Positions 18,130 to 25,887 are shown, numbered from the stretch's first letter. The stretch: DNA of 64,000 nt from Williamsia sp. (GCA_015069695.1 JADCRZ010000028.1:18368-82367); one strand, 5' to 3'. Made by a program: numbers and translations. The notes: a model not told the origin generated them from the letters alone.

Positions 18130-18281
18130 TATAATGATTTAACGGAACATCTTATCCCCTCCTGGGAGGGGCAGGAGCGGGTTCAGGCCAGAATGTGCCT
18201 GACAATTGTGGCTTAATGCAATGCCGCGCCCACCCTTAAATCTTCTTATCTAATACCAAAAAGAAAATTTCTCAAATAAAA

Positions 18282-18314
18282 TTTGCTGACTCCAGAATTA
18301 TTCTATTATATTTG
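18282..18314 (+). promoter_or_regulatory. Bacteroidota-type promoter for the leader peptide and sulfonate operon
   Basis: A -33 box TTTG at 18282-18285 and a perfect -7 box TATATTTG at 18307-18314 are separated by 21 bases, matching the Bacteroidota primary sigma consensus. Transcription would start within the palindrome at 18314-18332 and give a 5' leader that encodes the cysteine-rich peptide. It is the clearest promoter in the window. Confidence 0.72.
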
Positions 18315-18332
18315 TCTACTATTTTAGTAGAC
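18314..18332. promoter_or_regulatory. Palindromic operator overlapping the start of transcription
   Basis: GTCTACT (18314-18320) and AGTAGAC (18326-18332) form a perfect 7-base inverted repeat around ATTTT. The palindrome starts on the last base of the -7 box, so a dimeric repressor bound here would block transcription. In RNA it could also form a small hairpin at the very 5' end. The regulator is not identified; an Rrf2-type sulfur regulator is one possibility, by analogy only. Confidence 0.5.
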
Positions 18333-18347
18333 TTAAAATCTTTAGTC

Positions 18348-18464
18348 ATGGAAATAATTATTCAACATCGTTCGCAAAGCTGGCATTTGACAGCTCTGCT
18401 TGCTGATGAATTACAATCTTTCTCTTCTCTCCGTTCTTCCTGCATGTCTTGTTGTTGTTGCTAA
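18348..18464 (+). CDS. 38-residue leader peptide ending in four cysteines
   Basis: An ATG at 18348, 34 bases after the -7 box, opens a 38-codon frame whose product ends in SSCMSCCCC; the last codons are TGT TGT TGT TGC TAA. Cysteine is otherwise rare in the window, so a tract of four at the stop codon is striking. It is too short to be an enzyme and has no export signal. Its position between a strong promoter and a phosphosulfolactate synthase operon fits a leader whose translation senses charged tRNA-Cys. Polycysteine leader ORFs that act this way are known in mycobacteria; I know of no described case for this arrangement here. A metal-binding peptide is the alternative. Confidence 0.68.
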   Translation: MEIIIQHRSQSWHLTALLADELQSFSSLRSSCMSCCCC

Positions 18465-18470
18465 TCTCCC

Positions 18471-18525
18471 GTTTGCTGTTCTGCAAACAGCAGCCCGCCC
18501 TGTGCTGCAACCTCCTTTTCTTTTT
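18471..18525 (+). promoter_or_regulatory. Candidate attenuator: alternative hairpins and a pyrimidine tail
   Basis: Three pairings are visible right after the leader stop. Hairpin A pairs GTTTGC (18471-18476) with GCAAAC (18483-18488). Hairpin B pairs TGCTGTT (18474-18480) with AACAGCA (18486-18492). Hairpin C pairs GCAGC (18490-18494) with GCTGC (18504-18508) and is followed by CCTCCTTTTCTTTTTC. B excludes both A and C, while A and C can coexist. A ribosome stalled on the cysteine codons would cover the left arm of A and favour B, releasing C. This is a drawn model, not a computed fold, and C is a short stem for a terminator. Confidence 0.42.
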
Positions 18526-18634
18526 CTATCTATTTATTAACCAGTTCACGCGAACCTGTGCTGCCCGGCAGCGAGGTCCTCTTTGTTTTGCCCACGGCAG
18601 CAGGAACAGCGGTGATGCTACAACACTATTTGTC

Positions 18635-19483
18635 ATGCCCAGATCTGTTTCAACCACTTTTACATTCAGCAATACATTAACCCCCGAACAATCCCGGTTT
18701 TTCCAAACCCACGGCGTGCTGCATTTTAAAGGGTTTGTTTCACCCGAAACAGTTCAACTGTTTATCCGTGAAATCAACCGGGTAAAAGAAGATTTTGTCA
18801 GCCGCAACGTTACCAAGGTCAATGGAATACCCCTGAAGTACGGCTATGAATCAAGCGGCAAGCCTACGATTCAGCGGCTGGCATTTGCTTCCCAGTTCAG
18901 TTCCGTGCTCAGCGAGTTCTTAAAAGACCGGCGGTTCACCAGCCTTCTTCCGCTTTTGGGAGACTACCAGGGACGCATAGGCGAACATGAGAAAGATGGC
19001 CTTGTTGTGAATCATTACGAGAACACCCGCTTCAGCAGCTTTAAGCAATTGGGCTGGCATACGGATAGTCCCAGAGACTTGTTCCTGGGCAGCAGGATCA
19101 TGCCGATGCTGAATGTAGGACTGCACCTGGATGATTGCCCGGTGGAGAACGGCGGACTTCGTGTATTGCCCGGTACCCACAAACAGAATTTGTTCAGCCT
19201 GTTCTTTAAGAAAAAATATTTCATCGACAACAAGCCCGACAAGAACGAAGTAGGCTTTGACATCCATGCGGGCGACCTCACCATCCACAACGGGAACGTC
19301 TGGCACCGGGTAGAACAGTCGCCGTTTACCGGAGAAAAGAGCCGCCGCAGGGTAATGTACATTCCGATTATTACAGGCGAATACAGTCCCAAACATGCAA
19401 AAAGCAGCACGCCGTTCTATCACAGACTGGCACAGATCAAACTGCCTCAATCAGCCTGGAAGCAGGTGCCCCAGCAGATCTAA
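18635..19483 (+). CDS. PhyH-type Fe(II)/2-oxoglutarate dioxygenase
   Basis: I start at the ATG at 18635 (MPRSVSTTF). The frame is open from 18449, but the upstream part overlaps the leader and attenuator and is Cys/Leu/Phe-rich without family likeness. The 282-residue product carries the iron facial triad H142-x-D144 (GWHTDSP) and H224 (NVWHRVEQS), plus downstream arginines (RRRVMYIP) that may bind 2-oxoglutarate. The PhyH family hydroxylates acyl chains, amino acids or small acids, using oxygen and releasing CO2 and succinate. It is the first enzyme gene of the leader-controlled operon. In this setting it might hydroxylate a lipid chain or a sulfonate, which is inference only. Confidence 0.83.
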   Translation: MPRSVSTTFTFSNTLTPEQSRFFQTHGVLHFKGFVSPETVQLFIREINRVKEDFVSRNVTKVNGIPLKYGYESSGKPTIQRLAFASQFSSVLSEFLKDRRFTSLLPLLGDYQGRIGEHEKDGLVVNHYENTRFSSFKQLGWHTDSPRDLFLGSRIMPMLNVGLHLDDCPVENGGLRVLPGTHKQNLFSLFFKKKYFIDNKPDKNEVGFDIHAGDLTIHNGNVWHRVEQSPFTGEKSRRRVMYIPIITGEYSPKHAKSSTPFYHRLAQIKLPQSAWKQVPQQI

Positions 19484-19521
19484 GCTTACTAACCAATCAC
19501 TCACACGATAAAATCAAGTTG

Positions 19522-20364
19522 ATGAACGCATATGCATTGATAACCGGCGCTGCCAAGGGGATCGGACGGTCACTCGCAGCAGAGCTGGCTAAACGGAACT
19601 ACCATCTTTTGCTGGCAGACCTGGACGGGATCGGGCTGGCCCAGACGGCTTACAATATCAGGGAGCGTTACAGGGTAGAGGTCAGGCACATTGAACTCGA
19701 CCTGGCGGAGGAGGGAGCGGCTGCCAAGCTCAAGCAATGGAGCAAGCCTTATCATGACCAGCTGCAAATTGTAGTAAACAATGCAGGGTATGGATTAAAC
19801 GGGCAATTTGCGCACATACCCAGCCGTGAGCACATGGATAATATCTATGTGAATGTAAGGGCAGTGGTGGAGATCTCACATGCATTTATCCCTGTATTGC
19901 AGCAGCACCCAGCGCAGGCTTACCTGCTGAATGTGGGCAGCACCACCGCTTATCAAACTGTTCCCTATCTGAACGTGTACGCAGCATCAAAAGCTTTTGT
20001 CCTTTCCTTTACAAGAGGCCTGCGGTACGAACTCAGAAAAAGCAATATTTCTGTAAGCTGTCTGAGTCCGGGCAGTACCGATACCGATTTTGTTAACCGG
20101 GCGCGCATGGGCGAGTCCGTGAGAAAGACCGCAGCCCGCGTGAACATGTCTCCCGATGAGGTGGCCCGCATTGCTGTCCGGGGATTGTTCCGCGGCAACA
20201 GCGAGATCATTCCGGGATGGATCAACAAGCTGAATGCCTGGCTTCCCAGCTTCTTTCCTAAGAGCCTGGTGGAAAGGATCGCGGGCAACATCTACGAACC
20301 AAAGGAAGAAGCGCTGCTCTCCCCGTCGCGACCTCTCCGGTTGTACCCGGAGCGGTTCTTATAG
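19522..20364 (+). CDS. Short-chain dehydrogenase/reductase
   Basis: The ATG at 19522 is preferred over the TTG three bases upstream. The 280-residue protein shows the NAD(P)-binding TGAAKGIG (residues 8-15), NNAG (86-89), and catalytic S140, Y153 and K157 (YAASK). A C-terminal extension of about 40 residues rich in Leu/Trp/Pro (WINKLNAWLPSFFPKSLVERIAG) is typical of the DltE/COG0300 branch that acts on hydrophobic substrates, including 3-keto sphingoid-like lipids. It follows the dioxygenase gene by 38 bases. In sulfonolipid synthesis an SDR reduces the 3-keto intermediate, so this gene could have that role, but the evidence is contextual. Confidence 0.88.
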   Translation: MNAYALITGAAKGIGRSLAAELAKRNYHLLLADLDGIGLAQTAYNIRERYRVEVRHIELDLAEEGAAAKLKQWSKPYHDQLQIVVNNAGYGLNGQFAHIPSREHMDNIYVNVRAVVEISHAFIPVLQQHPAQAYLLNVGSTTAYQTVPYLNVYAASKAFVLSFTRGLRYELRKSNISVSCLSPGSTDTDFVNRARMGESVRKTAARVNMSPDEVARIAVRGLFRGNSEIIPGWINKLNAWLPSFFPKSLVERIAGNIYEPKEEALLSPSRPLRLYPERFL

Positions 20365-20444
20365 CCGGGGAGCCAGCCAATGCAATGGGCAGGCTTGATA
20401 CAACCCTGCCATTCTATCACCTGGATCAGCCACAACTAACTGAC

Positions 20445-21260
20445 ATGAATTTTGGTCTTTCCCAAATGCCTGAAAGAAAGCAAAAGCCAAGAGCAGAAGG
20501 CATTACCATGGTAATGGACAAAGGCTTGAGCGTGGAAGAAGCGAGGAACCTGATGAGCGTAGGGCACCTGCATGTTGATTTTATCAAGCTGGGATTTGGA
20601 ACCGCTTATGTTACGCCTACCCTGTCTGAAAAGCTGGAAGTTTACCGCTCCTTTGATGTGCCGGTATTTTTTGGCGGCACTTTGTTTGAAGCTTTTATTA
20701 TCCGTGACCAGTTCCCTGATTATATAGCCCTGTGCCGGCAGTTTGGTATTGCGCATATGGAAGTCAGTGATGGTTCAATTGATATTCCGCACCCCGATAA
20801 ATGTGCGTACATCAGGGAGCTCAGCCGCTATGGAACCGTGCTGAGCGAAGTAGGCAGCAAGGACGCCAGCCAGGTGTTCCCGCCCGGTAAATGGATCGAG
20901 CTGATGCAGGCCGAGCTGGCTGCTGGTTCTACTTACTTGATTGCAGAAGCGCGCGAAGCCGGCAATGTAGGCATCTACCGGAGCGGGGGCGAAGTCAGGG
21001 AAGGTTTGATAGACGAGATCCTGTCTGAAATTGATCCTCAAAAAATCATCTGGGAGGCGCCGCTTAAAAACCAGCAGCTCTATTTTCTTTCACTTATCGG
21101 CCAGGATGTAAATTTGGGTAATATCGGTCCAAATGATATCATAGCTTTGGAGGCTATGCGCGTTGGATTAAGAGGAGATTCATTCTTTTTGTTCCTGGAT
21201 GGAGAAGGGGCCGCCAGGAACAAAAAGAACAAACATGCACAAAAACAACCAAAAACGTGA
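20445..21260 (+). CDS. comA: Phosphosulfolactate synthase (ComA-like)
   Basis: The internal ATG at 20445 (MNFGLSQMPERKQKPR) is chosen because it matches the family N-terminus; a longer frame from 20385 adds 20 residues without family likeness. The 271-residue protein has the ComA landmarks KPRAEGITMVMDKGL, HVDFIKLGFGTAYV, FFGGTLFEAF, EVSDGSIDIP, VLSEVGSKD, LIAEAREAGNVGIY and IWEAPLKNQQLYF. The enzyme joins sulfite to phosphoenolpyruvate to form (R)-2-phospho-3-sulfolactate, the first step to sulfopyruvate, cysteate or coenzyme M. Its presence behind a cysteine-rich leader links the operon to sulfite and cysteine supply. Separate ComB phosphatase and ComC dehydrogenase genes are not in the window. 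Confidence 0.87.
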   Translation: MNFGLSQMPERKQKPRAEGITMVMDKGLSVEEARNLMSVGHLHVDFIKLGFGTAYVTPTLSEKLEVYRSFDVPVFFGGTLFEAFIIRDQFPDYIALCRQFGIAHMEVSDGSIDIPHPDKCAYIRELSRYGTVLSEVGSKDASQVFPPGKWIELMQAELAAGSTYLIAEAREAGNVGIYRSGGEVREGLIDEILSEIDPQKIIWEAPLKNQQLYFLSLIGQDVNLGNIGPNDIIALEAMRVGLRGDSFFLFLDGEGAARNKKNKHAQKQPKT

Positions 21261-22219
21261 ACCAAACAGAGAAAACCAAACAGGCTGACGCTTCCGGTGA
21301 AGATATTGTCACAAAAAAGAGCAAGGGATTGCAGAAAGTGTTTCTGAGTGATGCAGGACCTAAAGTGTCTCCGGCAATCTATGGTTTTTACCGCTGGATG
21401 GTAGAAAGCTCTACTACACCCGAGGCCATGGAAAAAACGGTGAACCTGTGTCTGGAAGTGGGCATAAATACATTTGATCATGCAGACATCTATGGTTCAT
21501 ACCAGTGCGAGGAACTGTTCGGAAAGGTTATGCAGCGCCGTTCGTTCAGGCGGGAAGACGTGGTGATCTTTTCAAAATGCGGTATCCGTGTACCTGCACC
21601 CAAGGTGCCCGACGTACGGTTGACGCATTATGATACGTCCAGCAAGCACATCCTTGAAAGCGTTGAAAACTCCCTGCGCAACCTGCACACAGATTACCTG
21701 GACATTTTTCTGCTCAATCACCTTGACCATGTTTCCAACCTGGAGGAAACTGCGCTTACCCTGCTGCATTTAAAAGAATCGGGAAAGATCAGGAATATCG
21801 GTGTGTGCAACTTCTCTGTTTTTCAGCACCAGCTCCTGTCGTCATACCTCAATATCCCCATTGTAACCAATCACATCGAGCTCAATCTGTTGAACACCGC
21901 GGCCATCGACAATGGCCAGATCGATTACATCAAACAGCGGTACATGCGGCCGCTTGCGTCTTCCCCGCTGGCTGCAGGACGCATCGCTTACGGCAAAGAC
22001 CGGCTGGCCCTGCGCGTGCGCCGCAAGCTGCAGGAACTAAGCATCAAGTACGGAGCCGACATCGAGTCGATCGCCGTGGCCTGGCTGGTAAAGCTGGGTG
22101 CCCTGCCCCTGATCGGCACCACCAGCGAACAAAGGATCAGGAACATCGTCGGCGCTTTTGAAATTGATCTGGACATCCAGGATTGGTACGACCTGTATAG
22201 CGCGTCAAAAAAGTTATAA
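21257..22219 (+). CDS. Aldo/keto reductase of the sulfonate operon
   Basis: Translation starts at a GTG at 21257 that overlaps the ComA stop in a GTGA junction, so the two genes are translationally coupled. The 320-residue product has the aldo/keto reductase tetrad D74, Y79 (DHADIYGSYQ), K107 (FSKCG) and H155 (LLNHLDH), and resembles the YdhF-like branch. The first 25 residues are polar and probably disordered. It may reduce or oxidise a carbonyl derived from sulfolactate, such as sulfopyruvate or sulfolactaldehyde, or act on an aldehyde in lipid synthesis; the sequence does not decide. A terminator-like hairpin follows about 110 bases downstream, closing the operon. Confidence 0.87.
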   Translation: MNQTEKTKQADASGEDIVTKKSKGLQKVFLSDAGPKVSPAIYGFYRWMVESSTTPEAMEKTVNLCLEVGINTFDHADIYGSYQCEELFGKVMQRRSFRREDVVIFSKCGIRVPAPKVPDVRLTHYDTSSKHILESVENSLRNLHTDYLDIFLLNHLDHVSNLEETALTLLHLKESGKIRNIGVCNFSVFQHQLLSSYLNIPIVTNHIELNLLNTAAIDNGQIDYIKQRYMRPLASSPLAAGRIAYGKDRLALRVRRKLQELSIKYGADIESIAVAWLVKLGALPLIGTTSEQRIRNIVGAFEIDLDIQDWYDLYSASKKL

Positions 22220-22327
22220 TGCCTGTTAGCGGTGATGATCGCTGACAAGCCTCCGTAGACGTGCATACTTGCCTGGTGTAAACAAATCATCCTGCAAAAC
22301 CAAATAGCGCTTCCTGTCGTATAATAA

Positions 22328-22356
22328 AAGAGCCTGTTTGATCAGGCTTCTTGCTT
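22328..22356 (+). terminator. Terminator-like hairpin after the sulfonate operon
   Basis: AGCCTG (22331-22336) pairs with CAGGCT (22343-22348), flanked by AAAAG upstream and TCTTGCTTTT downstream. It lies in the 321-base gap 22220-22540. That gap otherwise holds a 68-codon minus-strand frame (22226-22432) that I do not accept as a gene. Confidence 0.5.
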
Positions 22357-22540
22357 TTAGACCTGTACAGTTAGCGGGATGGTCTTTTAATAATACTTTA
22401 TCAAAATAAGATTGTGTTTTTACCGGAATCATCTCTATACTTACACCGGGCGCCGCTGCATGACCGGCTGCAGGTTATAGGTAACCGTACAAAGGCCATC
22501 GGCAAAATAACTAACAATTTAAAAGCGATCAGTTTTCAGG

Positions 22541-23506
22541 ATGGGTGAACATGAATGGATCCAAACCAAAAAGGAATGTGAAGTAGATGCACAGGGAAAT
22601 CTTGTTCCCCGGATGATCACGCTCGAACGTTCGCGGAAGAAGTACCTGGGTTTTGAGAAAAAAGATGCTGTAGACATCCTGCTGCGGGTGGCAAGTTTTT
22701 TTGCTGTGTTTATTCCCCTGGGATTGTTTTACCTGCAGCGAAAAGCTGAAATCAACAAACAAAAAGCCATCTACCAGCTGCAGGTATATGCAGAAGCTAC
22801 TTCCCTGCTGCACCAGATACTGGAAATGCCGGCAGATTCAGCCAATTTTTCTTCAGCGACCAATAAATTGTATTTTGATTCCTATCCCAAGCTGCGTATC
22901 CTGGGTGAGAACGAAGTGTCGAATAAGTTCAGGGAAATCAAAAACCAGATTCCTTTGTATTCCTTCCTATACAAGGTTGATGACCACCTCAGCAATTTTT
23001 ACCAGAATGCATCCCATTTGCTGGATGGAATGTTGTACATCGACGATACGCATACAGGAGACGACAAAAAAACGATCGAACGTTTTTTCCAGGAAAAAAG
23101 GGTGACCGATTCAAGCTATGTTGCTTTTGCCTCGTTGCAACAAGCCCTGCGCCAGAACTTTGTAAGCAAGGAGCCCGCAGATACAAACGGCTTAAATGCC
23201 ATTCAGCAATTTGCCAAACGGGAGAAGATCCAGGTTGATAAGATGGAAGAGTACCATGCCTGGTTCAACAACTTAAGCGATCGGTTTTATACAGATACGC
23301 TTATCAGGAACCATGGCTACAATGATGATTATGATTATTACTACGTGGGCTTTGCTGAAACATCTGGTGCTGTTACCATGAAAATGAAGGACATGAAGCA
23401 GGAACTGACCGGGCACAAAGACCTTATCAGCAATTTCAAAAACCATTTGCTGCGGGAGGTAGAACAACTGGATTCCCTGATGATGGTTTCCAATTCGCAT
23501 CTCTGA
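22541..23506 (+). CDS. Single-pass membrane protein of unknown function
   Basis: The 321-residue protein has a polar N-terminus of about 45 residues, one membrane span near 47-67 (LLRVASFFAVFIPLGLFYLQ), then a helical region that begins with QRKAEINKQKAIYQLQVYAEATSLLHQILEM split over a predicted heptad-like stretch. The rest is a mixed charged domain containing a Tyr/Asp-rich patch (NDDYDYYYVG near 270). There is no signal cleavage site, so it is probably anchored in the inner membrane with the large part in the periplasm. I do not recognise a family. It stands alone between the sulfonate operon terminator and a minus-strand gene. Confidence 0.75.
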   Translation: MGEHEWIQTKKECEVDAQGNLVPRMITLERSRKKYLGFEKKDAVDILLRVASFFAVFIPLGLFYLQRKAEINKQKAIYQLQVYAEATSLLHQILEMPADSANFSSATNKLYFDSYPKLRILGENEVSNKFREIKNQIPLYSFLYKVDDHLSNFYQNASHLLDGMLYIDDTHTGDDKKTIERFFQEKRVTDSSYVAFASLQQALRQNFVSKEPADTNGLNAIQQFAKREKIQVDKMEEYHAWFNNLSDRFYTDTLIRNHGYNDDYDYYYVGFAETSGAVTMKMKDMKQELTGHKDLISNFKNHLLREVEQLDSLMMVSNSHL

Positions 23507-23587
23507 TGCGGGATTGCGTTGATCTGGGATGCACAGCATACCAATCCTTTTCGATTGATATTATCTTCGGCTCAAAGCTGTTCATGC

Positions 23588-24697
23588 TTATGGCGCCAGT
23601 ACAAACCTCCGTTCAATAAAAACATCTTCTTTTTTTTGCTGTACTGTAATATCACGGTCGAAAACCTTGTTGAGGTTGTTGCCGGCCAGGTCTTCCAGGT
23701 AGGTTGCTACCTGCAGCCGGTAGGTGCCTGCTTGCCAGGCGCGCGCAGGCCGGAACGTGCATCCTGTCTGGGTTTTGTTCAATATGATGTTACCCCGTAC
23801 GGGTGTCTCTTTTTCATCAACTATCCGCAAGGTTTCCCCTGCCAGAAAATAATCGAGCGGTTCGTTGAATGCGATCTCCAAGGGTTGCAGCGTCTCGGTG
23901 CGTGGCAGCGCCAGCTTCCATTGGCTGGGTACCGGCGTAGAGCTGTCCCTGCCATTTACATAAAAACTTTTTTTGAATACCTGCCTGAGGGGCAGTCCCC
24001 CGGCGCTCTTCCAACCGGCATCAACCAGCAAGGTATAGCGGGCGCCCTGCTTGAGAGGATTGCCCATGCGCTCGTTGGGGATTAAGCCGCGCTTGATGCG
24101 GCCGGGATCAAGCCATATAGTGAGGGCGGTTCTTTCCCTGTTCCAGAGTTCAGGTTGCAGGTCGAGGAAAATATTGGAAATGGTATCTGCTCTTTCGTTC
24201 AGCAGATAGGTATGGTGCAGGGCTTCTCCTTCCTGCATCGGTGCTGAAAAAACAAGATAGATCTTCAACAGGTTCTCGGGCAGGGAATCGGCAGCGGGGT
24301 AGAGGGCCAGCAATACAGGGGCATCGGCCGTGTCAGGGGAGGGAACCCTGACACGGCCGATCAATTTTTTCTTGAAGAGCACGCTGTACTGCTTGCCGGG
24401 GGAGAGGGCGATCAGCGGTTTGAACAGGATGTCCGGCCCTTCAAAACCGGATGCTCCCAGCATCGGCGTCTGCCCGTTCTCCAGAAAAACCTGCAGACCC
24501 GATCCTGGATTTTTATCCTGCTCCCCTTTAACCAAAGATCCTGGAATACGGATGCCGGTTGCTTGTTTGCCGGTCCATACAAGCCGGATGCTTTGCCTTG
24601 CATGTTGCTGGCAACCGGCAAGGATAAAAAAAATCAGGTTAAGCAATAGGCTCAACCTGATTATACGTGGGAGGGAGAATTTACAGATCGCTGTCAT
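23588..24697 (-). CDS. Lipoprotein with Ig-like domains, function unknown
   Basis: I start at the methionine at 24697 (MTAICKFSLPR), which lies inside the end of the upstream gene; the stop of that gene overlaps this start by 17 bases, indicating translational coupling. The 369-residue protein has a hydrophobic signal ending in the lipobox FILAGC. Its body is beta-rich with two or more Ig-like segments: residues about 45-210 with IYLVFSAPMQEGEALHHTYLL, and a C-terminal segment with LEIAFNEPLDYFLAGETLRI and TYRLQVATYLEDLAGN, the last resembling Big-type domains. No catalytic motif is seen. It probably sits in the outer membrane or periplasm together with the beta-propeller protein encoded just upstream. 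Confidence 0.75.
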   Translation of the reverse strand: MTAICKFSLPRIIRLSLLLNLIFFILAGCQQHARQSIRLVWTGKQATGIRIPGSLVKGEQDKNPGSGLQVFLENGQTPMLGASGFEGPDILFKPLIALSPGKQYSVLFKKKLIGRVRVPSPDTADAPVLLALYPAADSLPENLLKIYLVFSAPMQEGEALHHTYLLNERADTISNIFLDLQPELWNRERTALTIWLDPGRIKRGLIPNERMGNPLKQGARYTLLVDAGWKSAGGLPLRQVFKKSFYVNGRDSSTPVPSQWKLALPRTETLQPLEIAFNEPLDYFLAGETLRIVDEKETPVRGNIILNKTQTGCTFRPARAWQAGTYRLQVATYLEDLAGNNLNKVFDRDITVQQKKEDVFIERRFVLAP

Positions 24698-25769
24698 TGG
24701 CTGTCCAAAGATCAACATCACCATTGGCTTTTTTCTGCACCATTACAACTTGCTTGTCGTCGAGTTTGTCCATTTGCAGCACATTGGTCATGGGCGTGGC
24801 TACAAACGGTACGCCTGCTGTGCCCTTCACTTGTTCGGTCAGGGTTCCTTCGAAACGTTCGATGTTTTTGTAATCTACTTTGGCAACCGGGTTTTTGGTA
24901 TTGGCCATCATCAGGAAAGATCCGCTGCCCTCTTGCAGGCTGATCATATCGATGGGGGTATTTCCGCTGCCCATTTCTGCGACGGTTCTTCCTTTTACAT
25001 GCTGGCCGGCTTTCAGCTCATCCATGGGAAACAAGACCAGCGGTGTACAGGTATAGCTGGCTACAATGTATTTTTTATTGTTGATGGTAGCCGTCGTAAA
25101 CGTGCGGATAGGCGCAGTTGTTTCATAGCGGCCGTGGGAAGCATGATAGATTTCCAGGGTGGCTTCATCCTGCTTGTCTGTAAAAGGATAGGGAATGCTG
25201 CGGAGCGATGAACTGAACTGGTGGTTCGACAAACCGCTTACCAGCAATTTTCCATCTGCAAAACCGATGTCGGAAATAGAAGAGATGCGCAGGGACCGCC
25301 CGCGTCCGTCCTTGGCATCTTCGGCCGGTGCATTGTTCAGCACAACCGATGTTGCGGGCATGTCTTTCAGCGAAACAGCTTCCAGCTTGTTGCCTTCTAC
25401 CCGCAGCAGTACGGGCGTTCCATCATTGCTTTGTACAGCGATGTACAGCTTTTTGCTGAGTGGATTAACAGCCATGTCGGTGATCGTAATATTGCTTACC
25501 TCTGTACCCAGCGCGGCCGCTATTTTCTGGTCGATGTTTTTGATGTCGTAGGCGCTTGCTTTGCCTTTTTTCAGGTCTTTGGTGTTTACGGCAAACACAG
25601 AGGCTGTTTTGGAATCGCCGATAAACAAAGTGCCATCAGGCCCGAAAGTAATCGCACTGATCGATTGCACACCGGCAGCGGTGGTCATCTCGTGCTGTGG
25701 ACGGTTGAATGCGGCAAACAGAAATGCGCCTGCAAGCAGAACGCTTAAGTAGAGGACTGTTTTCTTCAT
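24681..25769 (-). CDS. Exported beta-propeller-like protein, function unknown
   Basis: The 362-residue protein has an export signal (MKKTVLYLSVLLAGAFLFAAF). Repeating units such as ISAITFGPDGTLFIGDSKTASVFAV, split here as a family-like landmark, ITDMAVNPLSKKLYIAVQSND, DIGFADGKLLVSGLSN and KYIVASYTCTPLVLFP point to a beta-propeller. No lipobox is present. The next gene overlaps its stop by 17 bases, so the two are probably made together. A promoter-like box and a 10-base palindrome precede it. I do not recognise a specific family; a sensor or carrier of small molecules in the periplasm is possible but unsupported. Confidence 0.75.
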   Translation of the reverse strand: MKKTVLYLSVLLAGAFLFAAFNRPQHEMTTAAGVQSISAITFGPDGTLFIGDSKTASVFAVNTKDLKKGKASAYDIKNIDQKIAAALGTEVSNITITDMAVNPLSKKLYIAVQSNDGTPVLLRVEGNKLEAVSLKDMPATSVVLNNAPAEDAKDGRGRSLRISSISDIGFADGKLLVSGLSNHQFSSSLRSIPYPFTDKQDEATLEIYHASHGRYETTAPIRTFTTATINNKKYIVASYTCTPLVLFPMDELKAGQHVKGRTVAEMGSGNTPIDMISLQEGSGSFLMMANTKNPVAKVDYKNIERFEGTLTEQVKGTAGVPFVATPMTNVLQMDKLDDKQVVMVQKKANGDVDLWTANDSDL

Positions 25770-25831
25770 ACAAGGATGATTTTAAGTCAGTAAAAGGTTT
25801 CTTAGAAAAGCCGGAAGGGAGATGTCTTAAA

Positions 25832-25870
25832 CAAATATAGCCCTTTTGGTCCGTATTGAAACCAAAAGGG
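25832..25870 (-). promoter_or_regulatory. -7 box with adjoining perfect palindrome
   Basis: Read on the minus strand, TATATTTG (25839-25832) matches the -7 consensus 63 bases before the beta-propeller gene. Next to it CCCTTTTGGT (25841-25850) and ACCAAAAGGG (25861-25870) form a perfect 10-base inverted repeat with a 10-base loop. The repeat covers the region where a -33 box would lie, so it may be an operator; a second terminator hairpin for the upstream gene is the alternative. Confidence 0.45.
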
Positions 25871-25887
25871 TCAAGCCTTGCCTCTAA

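Noticed and set aside
18449..18634. Upstream in-frame extension of the PhyH gene (starting within the Cys leader)
   Set aside because: It covers the leader stop and the hairpin region, is Leu/Phe/Cys-rich without family likeness, and a good ATG with the family N-terminus lies at 18635.
22226..22432. 68-codon minus-strand frame in the gap after the sulfonate operon
   Set aside because: It reads somewhat like protein but contains the terminator hairpin, has no recognised family and no promoter; kept only as a possibility of a decayed gene.
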